DNA of 64,000 bases, from assembly GCA_022702705.1 (NCBI GenBank), contig CM040421.1:70240121-70304120 (forward strand), given 5' to 3'. Shown here in pieces: positions 1 through 10,066 of this stretch. The DNA comes from Papilionanthe hookeriana x Papilionanthe teres. Its lineage: Eukaryota > Streptophyta > Magnoliopsida > Asparagales > Orchidaceae. Each line of letters begins with the position of its first letter. Within the stretch, counting starts at the first letter, position 1. The notes under the pieces are model-generated. The model worked only from the letters and a program-made list of their open reading frames with translations, had not been told where the DNA came from and made no database searches. Both the position numbers and the translations under genes were made by a program.

Positions 1-900
1 AGGAGTCATTCCAATCGGAGTTTTATAAGCGATCTCGTATGCCCATAATGCGATTGTCTAGTCTTATAGACCGGTCGATCAATTAGGATTTACAAACTTT
101 TCTAATATACGCTTAATTTCTCGATTAGAAACTTCAGCTAATCCACTAGTTTGTGGATGATAAGCAGTTGATATCTTATGCATAATATTATACTTTTCTA
201 CTAGTTTGTGAATATATTTGTTTCTAAAATGAGTTCCTCCGTCAGTGATAATCACTCTCGACATTCCAAATCTAGTAAAAATATTTTTCATTAAAAATTT
301 TGAAACACTTTTAGCATCACACCTAGATAAAGCTTGTGCTTCAATCCATTTGGAAACATAATCAACGGCTACTAATATATGAGTTTCCAAATGACGGAAT
401 AAAAGGTCCCATGAAATCTAATCCCCAAACATCAAAAATTTCAACTTCTAATATAAAATTCAGAGGCATTTCATTTTTTCTTGATATGTTTCCTACTCTT
501 TGGCATTTATCGCAGGTTTTTATATATCTATATACATCTCTAAATAGAGTAGGCCGGTAGAATCTAGATTGTAGAATTTTATATGCAGTTTTATCTGTCC
601 CAAAATGTCCTCCAAAATCAGAGTCATGACATTTTTGAATGATTGGTTCAGTTTCTTCATAAGACACGCATCTTCTAATAATTAGATCCTTACATTACTT
701 ATATAAGTATGGTTCATCCCAAAAGTATGATTTAGTATCGTGAATGAATTTTTTCTGTTATTGCAAAGTTAACATAGGTGGTAAAATGTCACTTACAATA
801 TAATTTACTATATCAGCATACCAAGGTATTTTCAACTCATTTATATTATAAAGTTGTTCATCGGGAAAAGCTGTCTAAAATTTCATTATCAATATTAGAT
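1..900 (-). pseudogene. Athila-like integrase, frameshifted and cut by the window edge
   Basis: The product would join retrotransposon cDNA to host DNA. The zinc-binding N-terminal part lies near 667-470 (H...H then CDKCQ). The catalytic core runs through a frame change near 370-390: AVDYVSKW supplies the first Asp, IITDGGTHF the second Asp and SGLAEVSNREIK the Glu, so the DDE triad is present. A stop follows NPN near 79, but the next piece (ALWAYE...KTPIGM, 60-1) is recognisable integrase on the far side of it. The segment about 670-900 is the poorly conserved RNase H-integrase linker, with stops. It belongs to the same decayed pol as the neighbouring fragments. Integrase identity is strong. 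Function is excluded by the frameshift and stops. Confidence 0.88.
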
Positions 901-913
901 AATTCATGATTTT

Positions 914-1549
914 CTAATCTTGATAAATGATCAACAATTTGATTATCGGTTCCTTTTTGTTAATTATCTCAAAATCAAATTCTTGCATTAATAATATCCA
1001 TCTAATTAATCTTGGTTTAGAATCTTTCTTTTGCATTAAATATTTTATAGCAGATTGATCAGTATGCACAATACATTTAGTTCCAATTAGATAATGCCGA
1101 AATTTATTAAAAGCATATACAACTGCTAACAATTCTCTTTCAGTAACTGTATAATTTATTACAGCATCATTTAGAGTTTTACTAGCGTGGTATATAACTT
1201 TGAAAATCATATCATATCTTTGCCCAAGAACTGCTCCTATAGCATAATCACTAGCATCACACATAAGCTCAAATGGTTTATCCCAATTAGGTGAAACTAT
1301 TATAGGTGCTGTAATTAATTTATCTTTTAATAATTCAAAAGCATTCAGACATTCAGTTGTAAATTCAAATTTCTTTTCCTTTTCAAGAAGTTGGCATAGA
1401 GGTTTAGTAATTTTTGAAAAATCTTTAATATAACGGATGTAAAATCCAGCATGTCCAAGAAAACCTCTTACCCCTTTTACTGTAGTTGAAGGTGGTAATT
1501 TAGCTATTACTTGAATTTTTGCAGGGTCTACTTCCATGCCTTTTTCCAA
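914..1549 (-). pseudogene. RT connection and RNase H domain of Athila-like pol
   Basis: An open stretch of 211 residues. The N-terminal part (GVRGFLGHAGFYIRYIKDFS) is the RT thumb/connection common to Ty3/gypsy pol. RNase H follows with its catalytic residues in order: the first Asp in MCDASDYAIGAVLGQ, the Glu in ERELLAVVYAFNKFRHYL and a second Asp in HTDQSAIKYL. The product degrades the RNA strand of the RNA/DNA hybrid in the particle. It is separated from the RT palm (1,562-1,933) by an in-frame break near 1,550 and from integrase by a decayed linker. The residues look intact, so the decay is in reading-frame continuity rather than in active-site loss. Confidence 0.9.
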
Positions 1550-1561
1550 AATTTTATGCCC

Positions 1562-2500
1562 TTATACAATGACGCCTGTAACCATAAATTGACATTTCTC
1601 CCAATTAAGAACTAAATTAGGTTTCTCACATACTTCAAATACTTTTTCAAGATGATTTAAGCATGTGTCAAATGTTGTTCCAAATACAGAGAAATCATCC
1701 ATAAATACTTCTATTTCATTATCAATTAATTTACTAAATATAGACATCATACATCTTTGGCATGTTGCAGGTGCATTACATAATCCAAAAGGCATTCTTC
1801 GAAAAGCAAAAGTTCCATAAGGACTAGTAAATGTAGTTTTATCTTGATCCTCAGGAGCAATTTGTATTTGATGATAACCGGTATATCCATCTAAGAAACA
1901 AAAATACTTATGTCCAGCTAATCTATCTAACATACGGTGCAGAAATGGTAAAGGGAAGTGATCTTTTCTAGTGGTTGTGTTTAATTTTCTATAATCAATA
2001 CATATTTGCCATCCGAGTAACTTGTCTTATAGGGATAAGATCATTATTTTCATTAGCTTTGACGATCACCCCTCCTTTTTAGGTACACGATGAATTGGGC
2101 TTACCCAAGCTATCGTCGAAATAGGATATATAATACCATTATCTAACCATTTTAAAATTTCTTTCTTAACTACTTCTTTCATTATTAGATTTAATCTCCT
2201 TTGTGGATCGGCTTTAGGTTTATGTTCATTATCTAAAATATTTCTGTGCATACAGATTGAAGAACTAATTCCTTTAATATCTGCTAAAGTCCAACAAAAA
2301 ATTTTCTTATATTTTTTTAACATATCTAAAAGTTTTTGTTCTTGAGATTCATTTAATTCAGATGTAATAATAACTGGTAGAGTTGAAGAATTACCTAAGT
2401 AAGCATATTTTAAATGATTAGATAACATTTTTAACTCAAGTTCAGGAGGTTTAATAATTGGTGGAACTATGTTTTTTTCAGTATTTTCTATGTTATCCAA
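1562..2500 (-). pseudogene. Reverse transcriptase fingers and palm of Athila-like pol
   Basis: Two pieces in order on the minus strand. 2,500-2,066 holds the pre-RT linker and fingers (CWTLADIKGISSSICMHRI-like region and WVSPIHRVPKKEG). 1,933-1,562 holds the palm: FLDGYTGYHQI with the first catalytic Asp, AFRRMPFGLCNAPATCQRCM, and the FMDD box at 1,705-1,694 (the usual plant form is YMDD or FMDD) followed by FSVFG. The 130 bases between the pieces encode recognisable RT but contain stops. The enzyme would copy the element RNA into DNA from the tRNA-Asp primer. This part matches the RT piece at 62,320-63,100 closely, so the two copies come from related elements. Confidence 0.9.
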
Positions 2501-2542
2501 AAATTAAAATTTCTCTTGAATATAATCTAATTCATCATTTAT

Positions 2543-3120
2543 TTAAGATTTTTCAATTAATTCAATATTTTCTTTTTCTAATTTTTCTTCATAAAATTCT
2601 TTAAAATGTTCTTTTTGTAAATGATCGAGTACTTCCATTCGAAAACTCTCATCATCTTTTTCTAGCGCAGGATATTTCATTGATTTAGCAATATTAAAAG
2701 TTACTTTTTGGTCATTTACTCTCATAGTTAATTCTCTTTTCTAAACATCAATCATAGCTTTTCTAGTGGCTAAAAATGGTCTTCCTAAAATGATAGGAAT
2801 TTATTTATCTTCTTCCATATCTAGAACAATAAAATCTACAGGGAAGATAAATTTATCCATTTTTACTAATACATCTTCAATAACTCCATTAGGATTTGTA
2901 ACAGAACGGTCGGCCAACTAAAGAGTTACTGAAGTAGGTGAAATTTCTCCCAATTCTAATCTCTTGAAAATTGATAGAGGCATTAGATTTATGCTTGCTC
3001 CTAAGTCACACAAAGCTTTTCCATAGAATTTTTCTCCAATAAGCACGGGGTATAGTGAAACTACCGGGATCTTTTAATTTTTCGGGAAGTTTTTTCGAAT
3101 AATAGCACTACGCTTTTCAC
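2543..3120 (-). pseudogene. Aspartic protease region of Athila-like element A
   Basis: The active-site motif DLGASINLM is encoded on the minus strand at 3,007-2,993 and just beyond, replacing the D(T/S)G of canonical retropepsins, as is usual for Athila. Downstream sequence (2,990-2,740) encodes the protease body with several stops and frameshifts, ending in a readable piece at 2,725-2,543 (FRMEVLDHLQKEHF...) that links to RT. The product would cut the gag-pol polyprotein. The same region is better preserved at 63,458-63,724. No uninterrupted protease frame remains here. Confidence 0.8.
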
Positions 3121-4866
3121 TAAGTGCAACCATTTCATTATCAGTAAATTTTCTTTTTTTATTTAGAATATCTTTCATGAATTTTACATAGTTTGGCATA
3201 TGTTCTAAAGCTTCTACGAAAGGAATATTTATCGTTAATTTCTTCAAAATTTCAAGGAATTTAGCAAATTATTTGTCTTTTTTATGTTGAATTAGTCGTT
3301 GAGGAAATGGTGGTGGAGGTTTTTCAACAAAAATTTTCATTGGTATTAAAGGACTTTCTAAGTTTGGATCTTGTTGATTCTTTTCTTTTTCAATTTCCTC
3401 TTCCTCTTTTTGACTTTCAAGTTCTTTCTGAATTCGAGGTTCTAATTCTTTTCCACTTCGTAATTGTATCGCTTTAATTTGTTCATTTACCTTGTCTTTG
3501 AGATTTATTTCCACATTACTAGGAAATGTTCCAGGTATTCTATTATTAAGTGCAGTAGCGATATGTCCAAGTTGAGTTTCAATATTTTTGATAGCTGTTC
3601 CTTGATTTTATAATTGGTTTCCTTGTATTTGTAATTGATTTCCTTGATTTTGTAAATGTTGACCCTTATTTAATATTAATTCTTTTATAGATAATTTTTT
3701 ATCTTTAAATTGAGGGTTATTATTATTAAATCCAGGTGGAAAATTAGGTTTATAGTTAGGATTTCCTTGATTAGGTGAATTTCCTAATTGTTGTGTCATA
3801 TTATTCATCCATGGTTGATTAGTTGTATTATTATTCCAATTAAAATTAGGATGATTTTTCCATCGAGGATTATAATAATTTGCATAAGGATTATTGGGTT
3901 TGTTGTTAATTGCATTAATTGTTTCATATTGAGATTGTAATTCTATAAGTTGTCCAGATGAACTTTCTTCTGTTATAGTTGGAGAGTAATTCATTCCAAA
4001 ATGATCTAATTTTTTAGATACAACAGCAATTTGTGAAGCTAACATAGATATTGCATCATTTTCATGAATACTAGCTATTTTTTTTGGATTTATTCTATCA
4101 GCGGGCCATTGAAAATTATTTGTTGCCATTTCTTCGATTAGTACATAGGCTTCATCAAATGGTTTTGACATTAATGATCCTCCAGCAGCGACATCGATGA
4201 TTGATCTTAAAGATCCTACTAATCCATTATAGAAAGTTTGGATAATTAACCAATCGGTAACGCATGATGTGGGCATTTCCTAAGAAGTTCTTTAAATCTC
4301 TCCCAAGATTCATATATTGACTCTCCATCAAACTGACTAAAAGAAGTTATATCATTTCTAAGCTTAGAAGTTTTAGATGGCGGAAAATATTTGGATAGAA
4401 ATTTTTGTGATAATTCTCCCCAAGTTTTAATAGATCCAGGTGCTAACAAATTTAACCACATTTTCGCTTTATCCCTTAAAGAAAAAGGAAAAAGTCTAAG
4501 TCTAATAGCATCGTTAGATACTCCTTCATATTTAGCACATAGTTCTAAAAAACTAGCAAGATGTAAATTAGGATCTTCAGTAGGTGAACCACTAAATTGA
4601 TTGTTTTGTACCATTTGGATAATTGCAGGTTTAAGTTCGAATGAATTAGCAGCTACATCAGGGTTTAGAATAGTTCAATGAATTTCATCTAATGTAGGGT
4701 TGGCATAATCTCGTAATGGTCTTGGTTGATTTATATTTTCATTTTTAGATATATTTTCCATTTGTGTTAAATTTATAATTTCTCTTTTTTGTTTTCTAAT
4801 TCTTTTAATTGTATGCTCTAATTCTGAATCGTAAGGTATTAAATTTTCATTTCCAGATTTTCGCAT
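3121..4866 (-). pseudogene. gag of Athila-like element A
   Basis: gag forms the particle coat. Pieces in order on the minus strand: 4,866-4,675 (N-terminus, with PLRDYANPTLDEIH), 4,614-4,246 (retrotransposon gag domain: SPTEDPNLHL, AIRLRLFPFSLRDKAKMWL, FSQFDGESIYESWERFKELL), 4,276-3,608 (FYNGLVGSLRSIIDVAAGGS, then an Asn/Pro/Gln-rich tail) and 3,514-3,269 (charged region with KAIQLRSGKE and proline-rich KPPPPFPQRL before the protease). The ATG at 4,866 is the first Met after the PBS and is plausible as the gag start. I see no CCHC zinc knuckle. Stops near 4,674 and frame changes near 4,260 and 3,560 break the frame. Confidence 0.88.
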
Positions 4867-4920
4867 ACAATTTTATAAAAATAAAATAGTCCGTTACTTT
4901 AGTAAATAATTTCTTTACTT

Positions 4921-4937
4921 CCCCGGCAACGGCGCCA
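4921..4937 (-). other. Primer binding site, tRNA-Asp type
   Basis: On the minus strand this reads TGGCGCCGTTGCCGGGG, the exact complement of the CCA-ending 3' terminus of plant tRNA-Asp(GTC). It lies seven bases inside the LTR end and upstream of gag, which fixes the orientation of element A and identifies 4,944-6,534 as its 5' LTR. The tRNA match is from memory of the tRNA family, not from a search. Confidence 0.93.
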
Positions 4938-4980
4938 AAAACTTGACCCACCTTTAATATGTATGCAATTTATGTTTATA

Positions 4981-5000
4981 GCAACGGCACCAAAAACTTG
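4981..5000 (-). repeat. Old PBS copy retained inside LTR A
   Basis: This 20-bp stretch repeats the PBS/LTR boundary at 4,926-4,945 with one mismatch (GGCACC for GGCGCC), 55 bp inside the LTR. The same internal copy, more mutated, lies in LTR B at 25,106-25,125. It suggests that the LTR 3' end once lay here and was later moved outward. Confidence 0.75.
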
Positions 5001-6098
5001 ATCCCGCTTTAAATATAGATATATGATTTAATGTATAATGTGGATTCTATGCAAGTATACGTATCGTATCAAGTAATACAGGGCTCTAGTGGAGTCCTAG
5101 TTATCGATCCCAAAGGGAAGTTTTTTAACAGATTTGTTATCAGCTAAATTTAAAGGAATTACTTACTAATATAGTAAATGGAAATTAAAAGTAACTATTG
5201 CAACTAAAGTAAACTAATGCTTGAAATAAGTTGATTTAAATAATTCAGAAAAAGTATCCTTCACCTTGTTTTTAGAAAATTAAGTGAATGATGAATTTAA
5301 ATAGAATTTTTAAATTGTATTGTGACAAATAGGAACATTCCTATTCTTTACCCTTTGGTCCAGGTGCAAAGAACATTGACTAATCCTATGTTTGATTACT
5401 GAATCTGCGGCTAGGCTGGGAGGATACTGGTTGCCACTTCAGAGCTCCCACGTTCCCCTCACTGAGGGATAACATCTATACTTCAGCTCTCAAACAGTAG
5501 GACCGAATTTAGTATTTTAGTCTGTCACACTAAAATATCCAATTCTACGCCCGATAATTAATATTTCCCTATTTATTTGCACCCGCCTTCCAAGGCTTTT
5601 AACTTCCCTGAATATTGGATGTAATTTTTACTATAGTTGATAATTCAACATATTTTAACTACTCAATTGGCCAGATTGAAAGTAAATTAAGTTTTAAGTA
5701 AAAAATTATCACAATTTATTTTAATATTATATTATGTGCTTTTATTTAATTTCATCAATCCACATAATTTTCATAAACACGGAGAAAGACTAAGAAAACT
5801 ACTCAGAATGCATGGGAATAAAACAAAGCATGGATTTCATTTAAAGTTAACAACAATAAACAAAGATACTTATTTTAATTTCCTCCCCCAAGCGGATTCC
5901 TTGAAGTTCCTTTGACTTTTCCTTCTAGTACGACAAACTAAATAGCACTCAATTAAACTAATGAACTCACTAAACACACTCAAACTAAATTAAACTCACA
6001 CAAATGACACTTAAGAAAATGAAAAGAGACTAAGACTCTCTAAAATAGACACACAGAAGACTCAACAGACACACACCAAAACACTAGAATTCGGCCTC

Positions 6099-6106
6099 TA
6101 TTTATA
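6099..6106 (-). promoter_or_regulatory. TATA box of LTR A
   Basis: Minus-strand TATAAATA inside CTCTATAAATAGAG, in the expected U3 position. Equivalent TATA elements occur at 26,253-26,245 (LTR B) and 9,982-9,975 (LTR C). Transcription would start some 30 bases downstream, near 6,065-6,070. Confidence 0.7.
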
Positions 6107-6186
6107 GAGGTAGGCAAAGGTCTAAGGGGTGCTTAAACACCTCTTCAAAAAGTGTCCAGGTTCAATGTATATGCATTTTGAACTAG

Positions 6187-6356
6187 CTCGCCGTCGGCGG
6201 GAAACGACCTCGCCGTCAGCGGAGCTTCTAGAAGGTCTTCAAACCGCGCGATCTCGCTGTCGGCGGGCTCGGGCTCGCTGTCTGCGGGTAGTTATACTTC
6301 CTTCAGAAATTCTCCTCACGATCTCACCGTCGGCGGCCTCGATCTCACCGTCGGCG
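6187..6356 (-). promoter_or_regulatory. Three pairs of GC-rich palindromic motifs upstream of the LTR A TATA box
   Basis: Six 14-bp copies of CTCGCCGTCGGCGG or variants start at 6,187, 6,209, 6,252, 6,273, 6,322 and 6,343. Spacing within pairs is 22, 21 and 21 bp, about two helical turns. The ideal form CTCGCCG-T-CGGCGAG has 7-bp inverted arms. The array starts 81 bp from the TATA box on its upstream side, and a CTTCTAGAAG heat-shock-element-like palindrome sits between pairs one and two (6,225-6,234). The regulatory role is inferred from position and from conservation in LTRs B and C. Confidence 0.6.
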
Positions 6357-6534
6357 AAGTAGTTATATTTGCATGAATTTCCTCCTTTTTGATCCAAATT
6401 TGCTCCATTTCATGCTTTTTCTTCGATCACTGATAAATCTTTATTCCTGCAATAAAATAAAGAAAATACCTTTCTTTAAAGTGCAATTGCATCAAAAATA
6501 GATATGAATTTCTTGATGTATTTTTCTGTGATTA

Positions 6535-6556
6535 CGTATCGTTCAAGTAACCCTAA
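6535..6556 (-). repeat. Scrap of Athila-type LTR (LTR C) between element A and the LINE
   Basis: CGTATCGTTCAAGTAA resembles the CGTATCGTATCAAGTAA block of LTRs A and B. I read it as the part of LTR C left between the insertion of element A and that of the LINE. It is very short, so chance similarity is possible. Confidence 0.4.
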
Positions 6557-8920
6557 AATTGCTTGCTTGCTCAGGAGTTGTTACTAGATATTGATAAGGG
6601 CTGCATGTGGCAGAATATCATTTTTAAGTTGGATCTTAAAAAAGCTTATGACACTATCAGTTGGCATTTTATAGATTTGGTGCTTAAAGCTAAAGGTTTC
6701 CATCCCTCCTGTAATTTAATTCAGAGATGGCTCTCAAGTGCTTATTATAGTGTCCTTGTTAATGGTAGCAGCTTTGGTTTTTTTAAAGCAGGTAGGGGGT
6801 TAAAGCAAGGTGATCCCCTTTCCCCAACTGTTTTCATTTTGGCCTTTGACTATTTTTCTAGGATTATTAATGCTGCTCATAATCACTACCCCTACCTAAA
6901 TTATAGCCATGGCTCCTCCCAAATTATCAGTCATCTAGCCTATGCAGATGATATAATTATTTTCACTAATGGGAGTAAGCAAGCTATCAAAAAAACTATC
7001 CAAATGACAGAACATTTATCCAAGGTAGCTGGTCTTGAACTGAATAGAAGGAAGTGTCAGTTTTTGGCTGGGAAAAGGTATAAACATCAGCAGTGGGTGA
7101 AAGAGTTCTTTGGCTTTTAGGTTGTTGAACTTCGTTTAAAGTATCTAGGGGTGCAATTGATCAAAGGCAGGAGAAAATAGTCCCAATATGATGAGGTGGT
7201 ACACAAGATCACATCAACTTTAAACTGTTGGACAAATACTTTCTTGTCGAATGGAGGTAGATTAACTTTGCTACAAAGTATTTTATGAACCTTCCCTCTT
7301 TATACCATGCAGATGGTTATAATGAAAAAAAGTACCCAAAAGATGATTGAAACTATCTTCAATAAATTTCTTTGGGAGGGTCAGTCCAAGCAACACCATT
7401 GGAGTGTGTGGAATAAATTTTGTAAACCTATAAAGGCTGGGTGCTTGGGCATCAAGAGCTTCCAACAGATGAGCCACCTTTTTTACTGTAAACAATGGAT
7501 CAAATTCAGAAGGCAAGATACTATGTAGGCTAAATTCTTAAAAGAGAAGTATTGCAGGAAATCACATCCAAATGCTATTTTGCCAAAGCTGGGGGATTCA
7601 AAACACTGGAAAAGTTCGCTGAAAGTGAGGAAAACAGCTAACCAGTTCTTCTGCTGGGAGGTTGAAGTCGGGGATGTAAATTTTTATTATGATAACTGGA
7701 TTCCAGATGGTCATTTAACTTTCACTAATGAGATAAATCATCATCTTACGAGTTTCGATATTTTGGGTGGAGGACCAGTGGAATGTTAGTCTTCTGAGAG
7801 AGGTGTTGGATGAGGAAAGCGTGCAGCAGATCCTTGTCATCCCTATTGAACTAACTAAACCTGATAAAATTTTGTTAAAGCAATCTAATAAACAATCCTT
7901 CAACAACATGATACACAATTCCTTCACTTCATGGTTTGACACCAATTGGGGGGAGAAAATCTGGACCAGGCTATTGTCTCCATCTATGTCCTTTTTCTGT
8001 TGGAGATTATTTCATAAGTACCTTCCATTGGATGATATCTTGAAGTTAGAAGGGCTGAGAACTGCCTCTAGATGCTGGTTATGCCATTCTCATGAAGAAA
8101 CTGTCTCTCATCTTTTCCTAAATTGCTCTGTCACTAGCCAAGTATGGAATGATGTGTTACATCAACTAAATTTAACTCAACTTAAATATAACTCGATATC
8201 CTTGGAGGCTTGCTGGGAGGACTAGAAAGATGAGTAGTGGTACCAAGTTACTTTAGTCCTCTGTTGGTTTGTATGGATGGCCTGAAATCAAGCTAAGTAT
8301 GAGAACAAACCTTGTCTGATTAATACTATTGTGGCTAATAGTTGTAGCTTCATAAACAAACACTCATTGCTGGAATGCTCCACCAAAAGAAAAATTGTTT
8401 TGCTGAGATGGTCCCTGCCTTCCATGCCATGGATTAAAATTAATATTGATGGCAGTTTTACCCCTTGATCTGCTGGTATAGGTGTTGTGTGCAGAAACTC
8501 TCTGGGTCAGTTATTGTGGTTTTTTCATGCCCATTGTCTCTTCATCAGCTTTGGATTCTGAGCTTCAGGCTGCGCACTGGGCACTTGTTACTGCTAAAGA
8601 ACTCAATTATCATTATGTTTGGATAGAATCTGACTCACAACAATTGATTAATATTCACAGGGGTTCTCTCCTCCTCCCCGGAATTTGGTCTATTTTCTCA
8701 TAACCATTATCTCTACTTTTGGTTTTTTTACACTTAAATGGTCTCATATACTTAGAGAGGGCAACCAACTTGCTAATTGGTTGGCCAAAAATGTTGCATC
8801 CACTAGTAATACACTTTTTTCTGTTACACCTTTTGAGCCTCTAAGGCTTTTACTATTAGGGGATTTGACTAATATTCCCTTTCTCAGATGTATGTAACCT
8901 TTTTTATTGAATGAATTTTC

Positions 8921-8922
<2 letters not shown>
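6557..8922 (+). pseudogene. 5'-truncated L1-clade LINE: reverse transcriptase, zinc-binding domain, RNase H
   Basis: The copy starts inside the RT domain (LLAQELLLDIDKG), so the endonuclease and ORF1 are missing, as is usual for aborted target-primed insertion. RT motifs are clear in 6,557-7,120: FKLDLKKAYDTISW, GLKQGDPLSP and the catalytic YADD at 6,941-6,952. After a stop at 7,120 the thumb continues in pieces (7,140-7,790). A zf-RVT-like domain follows at about 7,940-8,200 (SFFCWRLFHKYLP, CWLCHSHEETVSHLFLNC), then an RNase H region (INIDGSF near 8,440; DSELQAAHWAL and WIESDSQQLI in 8,540-8,650; LREGNQLANWLAK near 8,760). Stops and frameshifts disable it. The 3' end runs into a TC/TA microsatellite rather than a clean poly(A). 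Confidence 0.9.

Positions 8923-8992
<70 letters not shown>
8923..8992. repeat. (TC)n(TA)n compound microsatellite at the LINE 3' end
   Basis: About 30 bases of TC repeats followed by about 40 bases of TA repeats. It lies exactly between the LINE tail and LTR C, so it may have grown from the simple-sequence tail of the LINE. Confidence 0.9.
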
Positions 8993-8995
<3 letters not shown>

Positions 8996-9974
8996 TTCAA
9001 ATTTAATTTACTAACAACTTTTACTATAAGCAAGTAAGCGGAAAGCAGTAATAAAGAAAAGTAAGCAGTAATTAAAATTCAATGCAAGTATAAAAACGAC
9101 TTTCTCCTTTTCAACTAATCCAAGATTTTTAGAATAATTATCTTTTGTAGGGAATTTAGATTATGGTATTGTGCCAAATAGAAGCATTCATATTCTTTAC
9201 CCTTTGGTCCAGGTGCAAAGAACATTGACTAATCTATAGATCGGTTCAGGATGTTTATTAGGAGAATGGGTCAATCTAGACTCACACTACTAGATGTCCA
9301 AGGGTGGCTCTGGTCGGCCCTACCAGTGACCCATTCCCTTTTTATAAACTAAATTATTAGAATTTAATCTGTCACTCTAAATACTAATTAATTTTACGCC
9401 TGATAAATAATATCTTCCTATTTATTTGCACTTCACCTTAAATAATCCGTGCACAGCCTGTGATTACCTAAGGATTCATGTGATATCTACTAGTTAAGAA
9501 TTTATCTCTAGATAGGTCTCAAAATTCTTCAACAGGTTTTAACAATTTAATTGGCCAATTTAAAAAGTAAACTAAGATAAAATATTAATATCATCATAAT
9601 GTTTTAAATATTTTAAATTAAATTCTCCTACAAAATTTTAATTATTTTATTATCTTTTTATAGTTGAAAGGAGAAAGATAACTAATTACTCAGAACACAT
9701 TGAAATCACACAACAAATCATATTTATAAAACTATGAACAAAGGTACAAATACTTATCTGAAGTGTTCGTTCAAGTGATCCACTGACTTCATCTGACTCC
9801 AAATAAATGATGAAAGACTCCAACAACAACAAAACACAAGAAATACTAAAAAATAACTCACTAGATACAAAGTAAAGTGACACCATAAGTGTGGAAGAGA
9901 CTAAGTAATACTAGAGGGGAGAGAGAAGGTGTATGGGGACTATGGGGTGCAATTTTTTCTGTTGAATGGGCTCT

Positions 9975-9982
9975 TATTTATA
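9975..9982 (-). promoter_or_regulatory. TATA box of LTR C
   Basis: Minus-strand TATAAATA within CTCTATAAATAAGAG. It is 85 bp downstream, in the sense of the element, of the paired motif array, matching the 81 and 83 bp in LTRs A and B. Confidence 0.6.
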
Positions 9983-10066
9983 GAGCTCTAAATTTGTCCA
10001 GGGGTTGCTTAAGGAACCTCTTCAAAATTCATTCAAATTCAATGCATCTTCTAGAAGGTAACTGTC

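Larger units (their letters stand above)
1..6534 (-). mobile_element. Athila-like Ty3/gypsy element A (5' LTR, gag, pol; 3' end outside window)
   Basis: On the minus strand the order is LTR (6,534-4,944), a PBS matching the 3' end of plant tRNA-Asp (4,937-4,921), gag, protease, RT, RNase H and integrase, which is the Ty3/gypsy domain order. The tRNA-Asp primer, the 'DLGASINLM' protease motif, an RT box of FMDD type and the gag wording (SPTEDPNLHL, LFPFSLRDKAKMW) are typical of the plant Athila lineage. The element runs off the left edge inside the integrase, so the env-like/3' region and 3' LTR are not visible. Several frames are interrupted, so it is a decayed copy. Its 5' end at 6,534 abuts a scrap that looks like another Athila-type LTR, suggesting insertion into LTR C. 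Confidence 0.92.
4944..6534 (-). repeat. 5' LTR of Athila-like element A (LTR A, ~1.59 kb)
   Basis: The low end starts at TG just beyond the PBS. The high end is set by alignment with LTR B, which ends GATCA at 26,673; here the last bases are GATTA, so the terminal inverted TG...CA is mutated. Shared blocks with LTR B include the run ending AATACAGGGCTCTAGTGG, the TTTACCCTTTGGTCCAGG block and the GC-rich paired motifs. In element sense, U3 holds the motif array and a TATA box at 6,106-6,099, so R-U5 would be about 1.1 kb. Homologous LTRs lie at 25,069-26,673 and, more diverged, at 8,992-10,538. It has no gene. Confidence 0.85.

Noticed and set aside
4921..4937. tRNA-Asp gene
   Set aside because: Only the 17 bases of the 3' end are present and no cloverleaf can be formed; it is a primer binding site.
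6187..6356. CRISPR-like short repeats
   Set aside because: Repeats are only ~14 bp, imperfect, grouped in pairs with short spacers, and lie in a plant retrotransposon promoter.
6129..6362. Arg-rich plus-strand frame of 77 residues
   Set aside because: Produced by the GC-rich paired motifs inside LTR A; not conserved as protein in LTR B or C.
8923..8992. TA-rich run as a LINE target-site duplication or origin
   Set aside because: It is a simple microsatellite; flanking bases on the two sides of the LINE do not match convincingly.
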